From an uncultured Methanobrevibacter sp. (GTDB lineage: Archaea; Methanobacteriota; Methanobacteria; Methanobacteriales; Methanobacteriaceae), in contig CACZPT010000046.1 in assembly GCA_902783085.1 (NCBI GenBank), forward strand, positions 1 to 15,255: a stretch of 15,255 nucleotides of DNA, read 5' to 3'. The notes below the pieces were generated by a model, which made no database searches, was not told where the DNA came from, and was given only the letters and a program-made list of their open reading frames with translations. Position 1 is the stretch's first letter. The number at the start of each line of letters is the position of its first letter. The position numbers were made by a program, and so were the translations under genes. This document shows, in pieces, positions 7,613 to 14,491 of the stretch.

Positions 7613-8224
7613 ATGAAAAATAAATTAATTCAAAAAGCTCAAGAACTAAGACAACATGGATTCACAACTGGAGAAATAGCCGATGAACTTAATGTAAGTA
7701 TGGACACCGCAAGATGGTTAACTCTCCAAAAAACTAGTGAAGAGAAAATTGAAGCACTAGGAGATTTTGCTATTAACTGGAATAGTATTGGTGGAAATTC
7801 AACTCGTTTAAGTTATGTTTCTGGAGCTTTAAGTGACATGGCGCTTTCACATGGTGAAGCAGATGTAGTTATTGGAATTGCAGTTAGTGGAGTTCCATTT
7901 GCAACTATGATGGCTGACTTTTTAGAAGATATGAGTGGAGTTGATACTTCAATAGCTATTTTCCACCCAAATAAACATAGAAAAGATCAAGATAAAACTG
8001 CAAATGAAGGTACAATAAGTACTAATTTCGGATCAGTTAATGGTAAAAAAGTTATTATCGTAGATGATGTTATAACAAGTGGAAAAACTGTAAGGGAAGT
8101 AATTCACACCGTGAAAGACAATGGTGGAGAACCAACATGTGTTACAGTTCTAATTGATAAGGCGGGACTTTCAGAAATTGAAGGTATCCCTATTGAATCT
8201 TTAATTAAAGTAGGTAGATTATAA
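7613..8224 (+). CDS. gfcR: PyrE-like transcriptional regulator GfcR (HTH plus PRTase)
   Basis: An archaeal fusion of an N-terminal helix-turn-helix (about 6-37, GFTTGEIADELNVSMDTARW) with a type I phosphoribosyltransferase domain. The PRPP-binding motif is VIIVDDVITSGKT at 147-159. Members were long annotated as orotate phosphoribosyltransferase-like; in Haloferax the homologue GfcR regulates sugar-degradation genes (established knowledge). DNA binding tuned by PRPP or a nucleotide is the likely role here (inference). I prefer the ATG at 7613 (203 residues) to the GTG at 7604: GTGGT at 7604-7608 works as ribosome-binding site, and MKNKLIQKA fits the family start. It is the last gene of the hemC operon and is followed by a hairpin. 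Confidence 0.88.
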   Translation: MKNKLIQKAQELRQHGFTTGEIADELNVSMDTARWLTLQKTSEEKIEALGDFAINWNSIGGNSTRLSYVSGALSDMALSHGEADVVIGIAVSGVPFATMMADFLEDMSGVDTSIAIFHPNKHRKDQDKTANEGTISTNFGSVNGKKVIIVDDVITSGKTVREVIHTVKDNGGEPTCVTVLIDKAGLSEIEGIPIESLIKVGRL

Positions 8225-8248
8225 TTATCTACTTTCCTATTTTTATTT
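8207..8248 (+). terminator. Hairpin terminator after gfcR
   Basis: A 7-bp perfect stem AAAGTAG/CTACTTT (8207-8213 and 8229-8235) overlaps the last codons and stop of gfcR. It is followed by a T-rich stretch to 8248. An alternative inner stem GTAGAT/ATCTAC uses the same bases. Confidence 0.6.
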
Positions 8249-8325
8249 AAAAAATTATTTTAAGAATTAACCTTTATAATACTATTTTTAGTTGGGCCAA
8301 TAAAACGCTAACTTATTACATATTT

Positions 8326-8360
8326 ATTACTAAAATATATAGATAATTAATTACTAAAAT
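8326..8360 (+). promoter_or_regulatory. 11-base direct repeats upstream of the YhgE-like gene
   Basis: ATTACTAAAAT occurs at 8326-8336 and again at 8350-8360, a 24-base period. The first copy runs into a TATA-like AAAATATATAG and the second precedes ACTATATGG. They lie about 85-120 bases before the start codon, in the 221-base gap after gfcR. Operator or promoter function is inferred. A GGAGGTG site at 8434-8440 precedes the ATG. Confidence 0.35.
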
Positions 8361-8445
8361 TACTATATGGAAGTTAAAAGTTACTATTTCATTCATTTAA
8401 AATATTATCAAAACTTCCCTAAATCAAACAAAAAGGAGGTGTAAC

Positions 8446-10203
8446 ATGAGTGAAGGTAGAAGTATACATAAGATTATAGAAATTTCTAAAAGAGATTTTA
8501 AAGCCACTGTCAGTAATCCGATTGTTATTTTAATATTAATTGGAATAATTATATTGCCCTCTTTATATGCTCTTTTAAATGTTGAAGCATGTTGGGATCC
8601 TTATAGCAATACTGGAGATATGCCTTTTGCAGTTGCAAATCTTGATAATGGCTCTTCTTATCAAAACCAAAACATTAATGTTGGTCAATCATTAGTTAAT
8701 GAATTACAAAATAATACTGATTTTAATTGGACTTTTGTTAGTGAAAATGAACTAAGAGAAGGTGTTGAAAATGGAACATATTATGCTGGAATAATAATTC
8801 CTCAAAACTTCTCAAGCAATATTATCTCGATTGTTTCCAATGACCCTCATTCAGCACATATGATATATATTGTAAATATCAAAACAAATCCTACTGCAAG
8901 TAAATTAAGTGAAACTGCAACTAAGATGATTTATATGCGTATGAATGCAAAAATTGTTGAATTTATTAATCTTGCAGCATATGGCAGATTAGGTGAATTA
9001 CAATCAGCACTTTCTTCAGGAGCAGGACAATTATCTTCTGGAGCAGGACAACTTGCTGCTGGTTCAGCACAAATATCCGGTGGAGCAAGCCAAGTATCTG
9101 CAGGAGCCGGTGCTGTTTCAAATGGAGCAAGCCAAGTATCTGCAGGAGCATCGCAAATGTCTGGAGCGGCCAATCAAATTGATCAAGGTTCGCAACAAAT
9201 CCAAAGTAGTGCCCAACATATATCAAGTTTAGTTGATCCGACTACATTACCTTCAGGACCAACACGAGAAGTTGTTCAAGGATCTATTAATCTAGCTAAT
9301 GGAAGTTCAAACCTTGCTTCACAGTCAAGCCAACTAGCACGACATTCCGTGAATCTATCTAATGGTGCTTCACAAGTCGCCTTAGGTTCTGAAGATTTAG
9401 CAAATGGTGCATTAAGTTTAGCTGCCGGATCACAATTACTTTCCCAATCTGCTGTTTATGCATTATATGCTGCTGCAAGTGCACTATCTGGTGCATCAGC
9501 ACAATTAGATGATGTAACAGGAGTTAATGAAACACAATTAGGAAATTATTTCTTATCCCCAGTTAAATTAGATGAAGAGAAATTAAACCCTACAGATAAT
9601 TACGGTTCTCAAGTAGCTCCATTTTATATAGTGCTCTCCATGTGGGTTGGAGCAATTATTACATGTGTAATGCTTAGAGTAGGAAGAAGTTCTGGAACTA
9701 AATACAGTCCTTTAGAAATGTATTTCGGTAAAATAACCCTATTTAATGTAATGGCAATATTACAAACAACAGTGACGATAATTGGTTCATTTTTACTTGG
9801 TCTTAAAATAAGTGACCCGATAATGTTTATATTTTCGGCATATGTTGTGGCACTGGTATTTATGACATTAGTTTATTCATTTATTTCAGCATTAGGGCAT
9901 TTAGGAGAAGGAATTTCGGTACTTTTATTAGTATTGCAAATTATGGGAACTGGAGGAGTATATCCAATTGATATAATGCATCCATTTTTCAAAACATTAT
10001 ATCCATATCTTCCAATGACATATGCAATTAAAATGCTTCGTGAGGTAATGTTAGGTTTATTATGGTCTAATTATATTCCTGCATTTTTAATTATAATCAT
10101 ACTAGGTATCGTAACTATCATAGTTGCAGTTATTGTTAAAGATAAAGCAGATAATATTGCACACTATTTCGAAAATAAATTGGAAGAAAGTGGGTTATTT
10201 TAA
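8446..10203 (+). CDS. YhgE/Pip-like ABC-2-type membrane protein with heptad repeats
   Basis: 585-residue integral membrane protein. One N-terminal helix (about 24-46) is followed by a large non-cytoplasmic region (47-390) and about five or six C-terminal helices (391-565). The C-terminal GTGGVYPIDIMHPFF and YLPMTYAIKMLRE segments are the YhgE/Pip signature (ABC-2 permease fold). Residues about 188-255 form alanine/glycine/serine heptads (SSGAGQL, SAGASQV and similar), with a second, weaker set at 278-335, as in bacterial relatives. Homologues include the bacterial phage-infection protein Pip and type VII-like secretion or export components; the substrate here is unknown. No ATPase lies next to it. 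It is monocistronic: own upstream region, very strong ribosome-binding site, strong terminator. Function in export or envelope maintenance is inference. Confidence 0.85.
   Translation: MSEGRSIHKIIEISKRDFKATVSNPIVILILIGIIILPSLYALLNVEACWDPYSNTGDMPFAVANLDNGSSYQNQNINVGQSLVNELQNNTDFNWTFVSENELREGVENGTYYAGIIIPQNFSSNIISIVSNDPHSAHMIYIVNIKTNPTASKLSETATKMIYMRMNAKIVEFINLAAYGRLGELQSALSSGAGQLSSGAGQLAAGSAQISGGASQVSAGAGAVSNGASQVSAGASQMSGAANQIDQGSQQIQSSAQHISSLVDPTTLPSGPTREVVQGSINLANGSSNLASQSSQLARHSVNLSNGASQVALGSEDLANGALSLAAGSQLLSQSAVYALYAAASALSGASAQLDDVTGVNETQLGNYFLSPVKLDEEKLNPTDNYGSQVAPFYIVLSMWVGAIITCVMLRVGRSSGTKYSPLEMYFGKITLFNVMAILQTTVTIIGSFLLGLKISDPIMFIFSAYVVALVFMTLVYSFISALGHLGEGISVLLLVLQIMGTGGVYPIDIMHPFFKTLYPYLPMTYAIKMLREVMLGLLWSNYIPAFLIIIILGIVTIIVAVIVKDKADNIAHYFENKLEESGLF
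9081..9149 (+). repeat. Exact 27-base direct repeat inside the heptad region
   Basis: The same 27 bases, beginning TGGAGCAAGCCAAGTATC, occur at 9081-9107 and 9123-9149. The period is 42 bases, which is 14 residues or two heptads. Neighbouring heptads differ at synonymous sites, so this pair indicates a recent duplication or conversion within the coding repeat. Confidence 0.85.
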
Positions 10204-10243
10204 TTATTAAGTTAGTATATCTAACTTAATAATTTCTTTTTTT
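10202..10243 (+). terminator. Strong intrinsic-type terminator after the YhgE-like gene
   Basis: A perfect 13-bp stem (10203-10215 and 10221-10233; 14 bp if the outer A-T pair is counted) with a TATAT loop is followed by TTTCTTTTTTT (10233-10243). The structure looks like a bacterial rho-independent terminator but has an AT-rich stem. Confidence 0.85.
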
Positions 10244-10273
10244 AGAGAGTTTATCAATAATTTAACTTATTCA

Positions 10274-10297
10274 TTTTTTCTTATTTTTCTCATTTTT
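10274..10297 (+). terminator. Backup T-tracts
   Basis: Three runs of five or six T within 24 bases, about 30 bases beyond the hairpin terminator. Such tracts terminate archaeal RNA polymerase and would catch read-through before the convergent tehA-like gene. Confidence 0.4.
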
Positions 10298-10346
10298 ATG
10301 AACATATTAGTTGTACTCAAGATAACTTTTTTGATTATTAATGCAT

Positions 10347-11255
10347 TTATTTTATTTTTGATAAAAATTTTAAATAACGATACAATACATAAATTACAAA
10401 AATAACAGCAATTAAAGTTTCAATTAACACAATATTTGATAAAAATATAGATTGATTAATTTTAAACACTTCGGCTGATGCAATTGCACTTATAACAAAA
10501 GGAAAAGTGAATGCTGAAAAACTTGGATAAAATTCCAAATTTCTATAATCAACAAATTTATAAAGTGCAAAAAGATAAAATGCAAAAGAAAAAGTATATA
10601 AAATCATTAAAAACCAATAAGAGACCACACCTACAGAATTTATATAGGCAACAATTAATATACTTATAAGTGCCGTGAAAATGCAAACTAAAGGTTTATT
10701 TTGATTTAATTTATTAGGATATTTTAAATATCTATATATTACTAATGGTAATGTTATAAGCATTGAACTAAATCCAAAAATAAAGAATATGAAAGCTATT
10801 TGGGATAATCCATGAACATGTGCAGTTATTGCACCCATCGATATTCCGACAAAGACTATCCAGTAACTCGGATAGACAAACAGTATATTAAAATTATGAA
10901 TAATATGATTGTAGGTAAAGTAGATAATTAATAAAATATGAAGGCCAACTCCTAAAATCCAAATAAATAATGCCAAATCTGGAAAAAATGAATTAATATA
11001 TGTAGATAAAATCATTAAACTCATAGAAAAAGTTCCGGAATTCATTAAAATTATCGGGTTTGACAATTCACCTATAAAATCATCAGTAAACATATAAAAC
11101 TTATACAAAAGCAATACAATAAAAATAACACCAATTAATCCGAAAATTATTTTAAAAAATAAACTATACCCCTGTAACAGATTACCTAAAGATAACAAAG
11201 CTAAAATCAGACCTGAAATAGGAATAGGAATATTTTTTATAATGTTTAAATTCAT
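10347..11255 (-). CDS. TDT-family (TehA/SLAC1-like) anion channel or transporter
   Basis: 302-residue polytopic membrane protein with about ten hydrophobic helices, the size and layout of the tellurite-resistance/dicarboxylate transporter family (TehA, SLAC1, Mae1). A family-like motif FYPSFSAFTFPFVISAIA lies near 243-260, matching the usual FPSxxxFTFP segment before the last helices. Family members carry anions such as malate, sulfite, chloride or nitrate; the substrate here cannot be told. No ribosome-binding site is obvious. The M48 protease gene ends 33 bases upstream on the same strand, so the two may be cotranscribed. It converges with the YhgE-like gene. Resistance to tellurite should not be inferred from the name. 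Confidence 0.78.
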   Translation of the reverse strand: MNLNIIKNIPIPISGLILALLSLGNLLQGYSLFFKIIFGLIGVIFIVLLLYKFYMFTDDFIGELSNPIILMNSGTFSMSLMILSTYINSFFPDLALFIWILGVGLHILLIIYFTYNHIIHNFNILFVYPSYWIVFVGISMGAITAHVHGLSQIAFIFFIFGFSSMLITLPLVIYRYLKYPNKLNQNKPLVCIFTALISILIVAYINSVGVVSYWFLMILYTFSFAFYLFALYKFVDYRNLEFYPSFSAFTFPFVISAIASAEVFKINQSIFLSNIVLIETLIAVIFVIYVLYRYLKFLSKIK

Positions 11256-11288
11256 ATAATAACATATTGATACTATTCACATATAATT

Positions 11289-12305
11289 TTAATGAAGTTT
11301 GAATCCGCAATTAGTACAGAATTTATCTTCCAAATCAACATTATAGCCACAGTTTGGACATTTGCTTTCAACTTCAAACTTATTTCCACAATTTGTACAA
11401 AAAATAGAAGAAGCATCCTCTTCATGACCACAATTAGTGCAGATTTTAGTTTGCAGACTATTGGAAGTTTCAATTTGATTAACACTTCTTGATTTAGGAC
11501 TTTCTTCCATTACAGGTCTTGAATAAAAATCTTTCTGATTTTCAATTTCTAAAACAAGATTTTTCATTCCAGCTATTCTTTTATCATCAGATGGATGTGT
11601 TGAAAAAAAATCAAAATTATTAGAACTATGATTACTCATTTTTTGCCAAAAATCAGGAACACCACTAATATCATAACCCGCCCAATGGATTATCATCATA
11701 CCTAATTTATCTGCTTCAAGTTCATGATCTCTACCCCAAGGATTCATTAAAAAGAACTGAGACCCAACACTAGCTACATTAACAGCAGCTCTTGTTAAAC
11801 TACCAAGACCTCCAAGACCCATCAAATCTAGAGCAAAACTACCCAAAAAAGATGCTGTGGTAATAGTATTTTGTGTATTTTGTGCACTTATTCTTGTTCT
11901 AGCATGGTCAAGTAATGCATGAGCCATTTCATGACCTAAAATAAATGCCAGCTCTTCTTCAGATTTTGCAATGGATAAAATACCCGAATAAACAACTATC
12001 TTGCCCCCAGGCATACAGAATGCATTAACTGTATCTTCTAAAACTAAATGAAACTCCCAATCGTAATAATCTTCAACGTAATCATATCGATTGATTTTTT
12101 TTAAAAAGGTTTCAACAGCTGTAATTAAATTAACAGCTACAGAATTAACTAATTGGCCTTGAGGAGTATTATCTGCAATCTGTACTTTATTAAGAAGCGT
12201 ATAATACTCAGCATAACACTCTTCTAAAAATTTATCATCATTTACGGTATCATAATGTTTTCTTCCACTAAATGGATTGATGCTGCTCCTATCATCTTTA
12301 GCCAT
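11289..12305 (-). CDS. M48-family zinc metalloprotease with C-terminal zinc ribbons
   Basis: 338 residues. Residues about 35-255 form an M48 (Ste24/HtpX/Oma1/LoiP-like) peptidase domain with HEMAH at 125-129 and the third zinc ligand in the E195-x3-D199 motif (ELEADKLG). The THPSDDKRI segment at 236-243 is also typical. After a linker come two zinc ribbons: C289/C292/C303/C306 and C316/C319/C330/C333 (CTNCG and CPNCG knuckles). I see no signal peptide. One weakly hydrophobic stretch (about 152-172) lies inside the peptidase domain, so the protein is probably cytosolic or peripheral to the membrane, unlike HtpX. The role is presumably quality control or regulated proteolysis. The start lacks a ribosome-binding site, but a TATA box about 26 bases upstream suggests a leaderless mRNA. 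Confidence 0.9.
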   Translation of the reverse strand: MAKDDRSSINPFSGRKHYDTVNDDKFLEECYAEYYTLLNKVQIADNTPQGQLVNSVAVNLITAVETFLKKINRYDYVEDYYDWEFHLVLEDTVNAFCMPGGKIVVYSGILSIAKSEEELAFILGHEMAHALLDHARTRISAQNTQNTITTASFLGSFALDLMGLGGLGSLTRAAVNVASVGSQFFLMNPWGRDHELEADKLGMMIIHWAGYDISGVPDFWQKMSNHSSNNFDFFSTHPSDDKRIAGMKNLVLEIENQKDFYSRPVMEESPKSRSVNQIETSNSLQTKICTNCGHEEDASSIFCTNCGNKFEVESKCPNCGYNVDLEDKFCTNCGFKLH

Positions 12306-12327
12306 AATATCATATTTATATATAAAA

Positions 12328-12359
12328 TAATATAAGTTTTGTTATTAACATGTTATTAA
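12328..12359 (-). promoter_or_regulatory. M48 gene promoter with tandem 9-base repeats
   Basis: On the minus strand a TATA box TTATATTA (12328-12335) is centred 26-27 bases before the ATG, the spacing expected for a leaderless transcript. Directly upstream of the box the 9-mer TGTTATTAA (plus-strand reading) occurs at 12340-12348 and 12351-12359, an 11-base period that puts both copies on one DNA face. Operator function is inferred. Confidence 0.45.
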
Positions 12360-12364
12360 AATCA

Positions 12365-12383
12365 TACTAGAAAAATTCTAGTA
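12365..12383. promoter_or_regulatory. Perfect palindrome between the nitroreductase and M48 genes
   Basis: TACTAGAA/TTCTAGTA, eight-base arms around AAA. It lies 45 bases past the nitroreductase stop and 60 bases upstream of the M48 start. It could be a terminator hairpin for the former or a binding site for a dimeric regulator of the latter. No good T-run follows on the minus strand. Confidence 0.4.
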
Positions 12384-12427
12384 AAATATGATGAAAATTA
12401 AAATAGATAAAAATAAAAATAAAATAA

Positions 12428-12946
12428 TCAAACTAAGAAGTGAACCTTATTTTTATCAATATCCTCCAAAGTATGTGGTTCTGGAGTATTTTGTGGAATA
12501 CCTAAAGCCAATATTCCAACAATCCCATAATGATTATCGATTTTTAAAATATCCCGCACAATACCTTCAGAGTCAATACCATCTTTAGCTCTTAAATGAA
12601 TTTGAACCCAACAGCTTCCAAGACCTAATTCAATAGCCATTAAATGCATATAAGTAAGAGCAATAGACGAATCTTCAATCCAAGTATCTGCAATTAAAGT
12701 ATCCCCTATAACTACAATAGCTTTATTTGCACCTTTTAATAAAGCCGCACCATGATCTTTAGATTCAGCAAGTTGATTAAGAACATCCTTATTTTCAACA
12801 ACCATAAAATTGCAAGGTTTTCTATTCCTACTAGTTGGTGCTAAAAGACCAGCTTGCAATATTTTTTCTAAATCATCCCTTGAAATATTTTCATCTTTAA
12901 AACTTCGTGTACTTCTTCTTTTAAGCATGACCTCTAAAAGTTCCAT
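12428..12946 (-). CDS. Nitroreductase-family FMN oxidoreductase
   Basis: 172-residue small nitroreductase. Residues RRSTRSF at 10-16 bind the FMN phosphate, followed by the family's LLAPTSRNRKPCNFMVV (34-50), a central helix region with GLGSCWVQIH, and a C-terminal GILALGIP. Such proteins are FMN-dependent NAD(P)H or ferredoxin-linked reductases of nitro compounds, quinones or flavins; the substrate cannot be told. A GGTGAT site three bases before the ATG supports the start. It is divergent from the flavodoxin/ferredoxin gene across 128 bases, and the two redox proteins may share regulation or work together, the ferredoxin protein as a possible electron donor (inference). Confidence 0.9.
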   Translation of the reverse strand: MELLEVMLKRRSTRSFKDENISRDDLEKILQAGLLAPTSRNRKPCNFMVVENKDVLNQLAESKDHGAALLKGANKAIVVIGDTLIADTWIEDSSIALTYMHLMAIELGLGSCWVQIHLRAKDGIDSEGIVRDILKIDNHYGIVGILALGIPQNTPEPHTLEDIDKNKVHFLV

Positions 12947-12991
12947 AACATCACCATTTAATTATAATATTAAACATTACCATTAATAAAT

Positions 12992-13041
12992 GTCACAAAA
13001 AAACAAAATAAGTGACCAAATAGTTACCAAATCTTTAAATA
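12992..13041 (+). promoter_or_regulatory. Tandem 11-base repeat and promoter of the divergent redox pair
   Basis: AGTGACCAAAT (13011-13021) is followed at once by AGTTACCAAAT (13022-13032), ten of eleven bases identical. Two bases later comes a TATA box TTTAAATA (13034-13041), which would start transcription close to 13064. A GTCAC (12992-12996) and GTGAC (13012-13016) form an inverted pair reaching toward the nitroreductase promoter. This looks like an operator controlling one or both genes (inference). Confidence 0.5.
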
Positions 13042-13074
13042 ACATATTAATTTAAGTTTTTTCAAGGTGATAAG

Positions 13075-13839
13075 ATGTTAAACTTTGAAAAAATTTCAAA
13101 AATATATTTTAGTCCCTCAGGAACTACAGAAAAAATTGTGAACGAAATAGCTAAAAATTTCCAGACAAATATGGAAAACTATGACTTATTAAGCTTTGAT
13201 GAAAACAAAGAATTTGATAATGAAATAGTTATTATTGGAATGCCAGTATTTGATGGAAGAATACCAAAATTAGCTCGTAAAAGACTAGAAAATATCAAAG
13301 GAAATAATACAAAAGCAATAGTTGTAATAAACTATGGGAATATTGATTATGGTAATGCACTTTTAGAGTTAACCGAATTATTAAAAGAAAATAATTTTAG
13401 TATAGTTGGAATATGTGCTGCTGTAAGTCAACATTCACTATTTAATGAAATTGGAACTAATAGACCCGATGTTATAGATTTAAAAATGATAAATCATTTT
13501 TCAAAAGAAATGATTAAAAAATTAGAATCTGGCGTTGAAGATGAATTGTTTGTTGGAGGTAAAAAACCATATCCCGAATACAGTATGTTAAAATACGATG
13601 TTGACTGCAACGAGGATTTATGTGTTCAATGTATGGATTGTGCCTATACATGTCCTGAAGAAGCAATTCCTGAAGAAAATCCTCAAACAACAAACATGGA
13701 TGATTGTAGTCGTTGCAGTACTTGCATTAATATTTGTTCACAAAATGCCAGATCATTTAGTGGAGATTACTATGAAAATCAAAAAGAAAATATGATAAGT
13801 AATTTTTCCAATAGAAAAGAAGCTGAATTTTTCTTTTAA
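13075..13839 (+). CDS. EFR1-like flavodoxin plus 2x[4Fe-4S] ferredoxin protein
   Basis: 254 residues in two parts. Residues 1-155 are flavodoxin-like, with an FMN phosphate loop SPSGTT at 13-18 and GMPVFDGRIPKLA at 55-67. Residues 178-225 are a double-cluster ferredoxin: C183/C186/C189 with C221, and C211/C214/C217 with C193. An extra cysteine, C178, precedes the first motif. This architecture is that of EFR1-type proteins common in anaerobes and methanogens, which shuttle electrons between iron-sulfur and flavin partners; specific partners are unknown. An AGGTGAT site three bases before the ATG fixes the start. It converges with the thioesterase gene and is divergent from the nitroreductase. 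Confidence 0.9.
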   Translation: MLNFEKISKIYFSPSGTTEKIVNEIAKNFQTNMENYDLLSFDENKEFDNEIVIIGMPVFDGRIPKLARKRLENIKGNNTKAIVVINYGNIDYGNALLELTELLKENNFSIVGICAAVSQHSLFNEIGTNRPDVIDLKMINHFSKEMIKKLESGVEDELFVGGKKPYPEYSMLKYDVDCNEDLCVQCMDCAYTCPEEAIPEENPQTTNMDDCSRCSTCINICSQNARSFSGDYYENQKENMISNFSNRKEAEFFF

Positions 13840-13845
13840 TGTGGG

Positions 13846-13873
13846 GGAAATAAAGAGTTTCACTCTTTAATCC
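13846..13873. terminator. Bidirectional hairpin between convergent genes
   Basis: A perfect 8-bp stem TAAAGAGT/ACTCTTTA (13851-13858 and 13862-13869) with loop TTC can be extended by GGA/TCC across a small bulge. It fills the 34-base gap between the stop codons of the ferredoxin and thioesterase genes and can serve both strands. No long T-run follows on either side. Confidence 0.65.
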
Positions 13874-14272
13874 TCATAATTTAAAGCCCGTTCCAATAAA
13901 TTGAGCAACATCACGACCCGTATCATCTGAAACATCAACATTAATTATAGATGAAGTACGGCCATCTTTTCTACATGTTGCATTAGCTATTAATTTATCC
14001 CCTTTTGGAGCACTTAAATAATTAATACTTACTTGTTGAGCAACTGTCAATTGATGGATTTGGTTTGATAAAACAGCAAAAGCAAAATCGGCAAGTGTGA
14101 AAATTACACCACCCATAACTCCCCCATAGGCATTGCAGTGAATATCTGAAATTTCCAAACTACAAGTGGCAGAATCATCATTAATTTCATCTAATTGAAT
14201 ACCTATGGAAGTAGCAAACTTATCTTTATAAAAAAATTCTCTAGCATTTTCTAATGAATCAAAATTAGCCAT
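13874..14272 (-). CDS. Hotdog-fold thioesterase, PaaI-like
   Basis: 132 residues, the usual size for a single hotdog domain of the PaaI/YbgC-like acyl-CoA thioesterases. The central segment HCNAYGGVMGGVIFTLADFAFAV (about 45-67) matches the family pattern of H-x-N-x-x-G-x-x-H-G-G-x-x-x-x-L-x-D, except that methionine stands where most members have the second histidine (GGVMGG). The asparagine and the aspartate of LAD are kept. It likely hydrolyses a CoA thioester, tetramerising in the cytoplasm; the substrate is unknown, and aromatic acyl groups are typical for the family. A GTGAT site about eight bases before the ATG supports the start. It faces a winged-helix regulator across a 219-base, extremely AT-rich gap. 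Confidence 0.87.
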   Translation of the reverse strand: MANFDSLENAREFFYKDKFATSIGIQLDEINDDSATCSLEISDIHCNAYGGVMGGVIFTLADFAFAVLSNQIHQLTVAQQVSINYLSAPKGDKLIANATCRKDGRTSSIINVDVSDDTGRDVAQFIGTGFKL

Positions 14273-14491
14273 GATAACACATCACATTAATTACATTATA
14301 TTATAATATATAATTAATCAAAATACTAATAATTTGTGTAGAATAATAATAAAATGATTTAAATATATGATAATTATGTTTTTAATAAATTTCTAAATTA
14401 TGTTCAAAACTAGTTATTTAAAGTTATCCTGTATAAATAAAAATAAAATGACAAATAATAATGTAATTTATACAAAATAAACAAATATAGT
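14273..14491. promoter_or_regulatory. Very AT-rich divergent promoter region
   Basis: Only about one base in ten is G or C at 14281-14400. For the thioesterase a TATA-like run lies near 14298-14312. For the winged-helix gene there are two candidates: TATAAATA at 14432-14439 and TTTATACA at 14467-14474, the latter about 22 bases before the ATG. ATGTAAT-type half-sites occur at 14290-14296 and 14461-14467. Confidence 0.35.

Noticed and set aside
9007..9210. Regular spacing suggesting a CRISPR array
   Set aside because: The repeats are in frame, degenerate, and encode heptads; there are no unique spacers.
8931..9232. Open frames on both strands within the heptad region
   Set aside because: They are by-products of the repetitive codons of the YhgE-like gene, with repetitive low-complexity translations and no ribosome-binding sites.
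10298..10405. Possible 35-residue hydrophobic peptide on the plus strand
   Set aside because: No ribosome-binding site, preceded by terminator T-tracts and overlapping the 3' end of the TDT transporter in antisense.
12388..12588. 66-residue plus-strand frame with a Y/K-rich product
   Set aside because: It lies mostly antisense to the nitroreductase, lacks a ribosome-binding site, and has no protein-like pattern.
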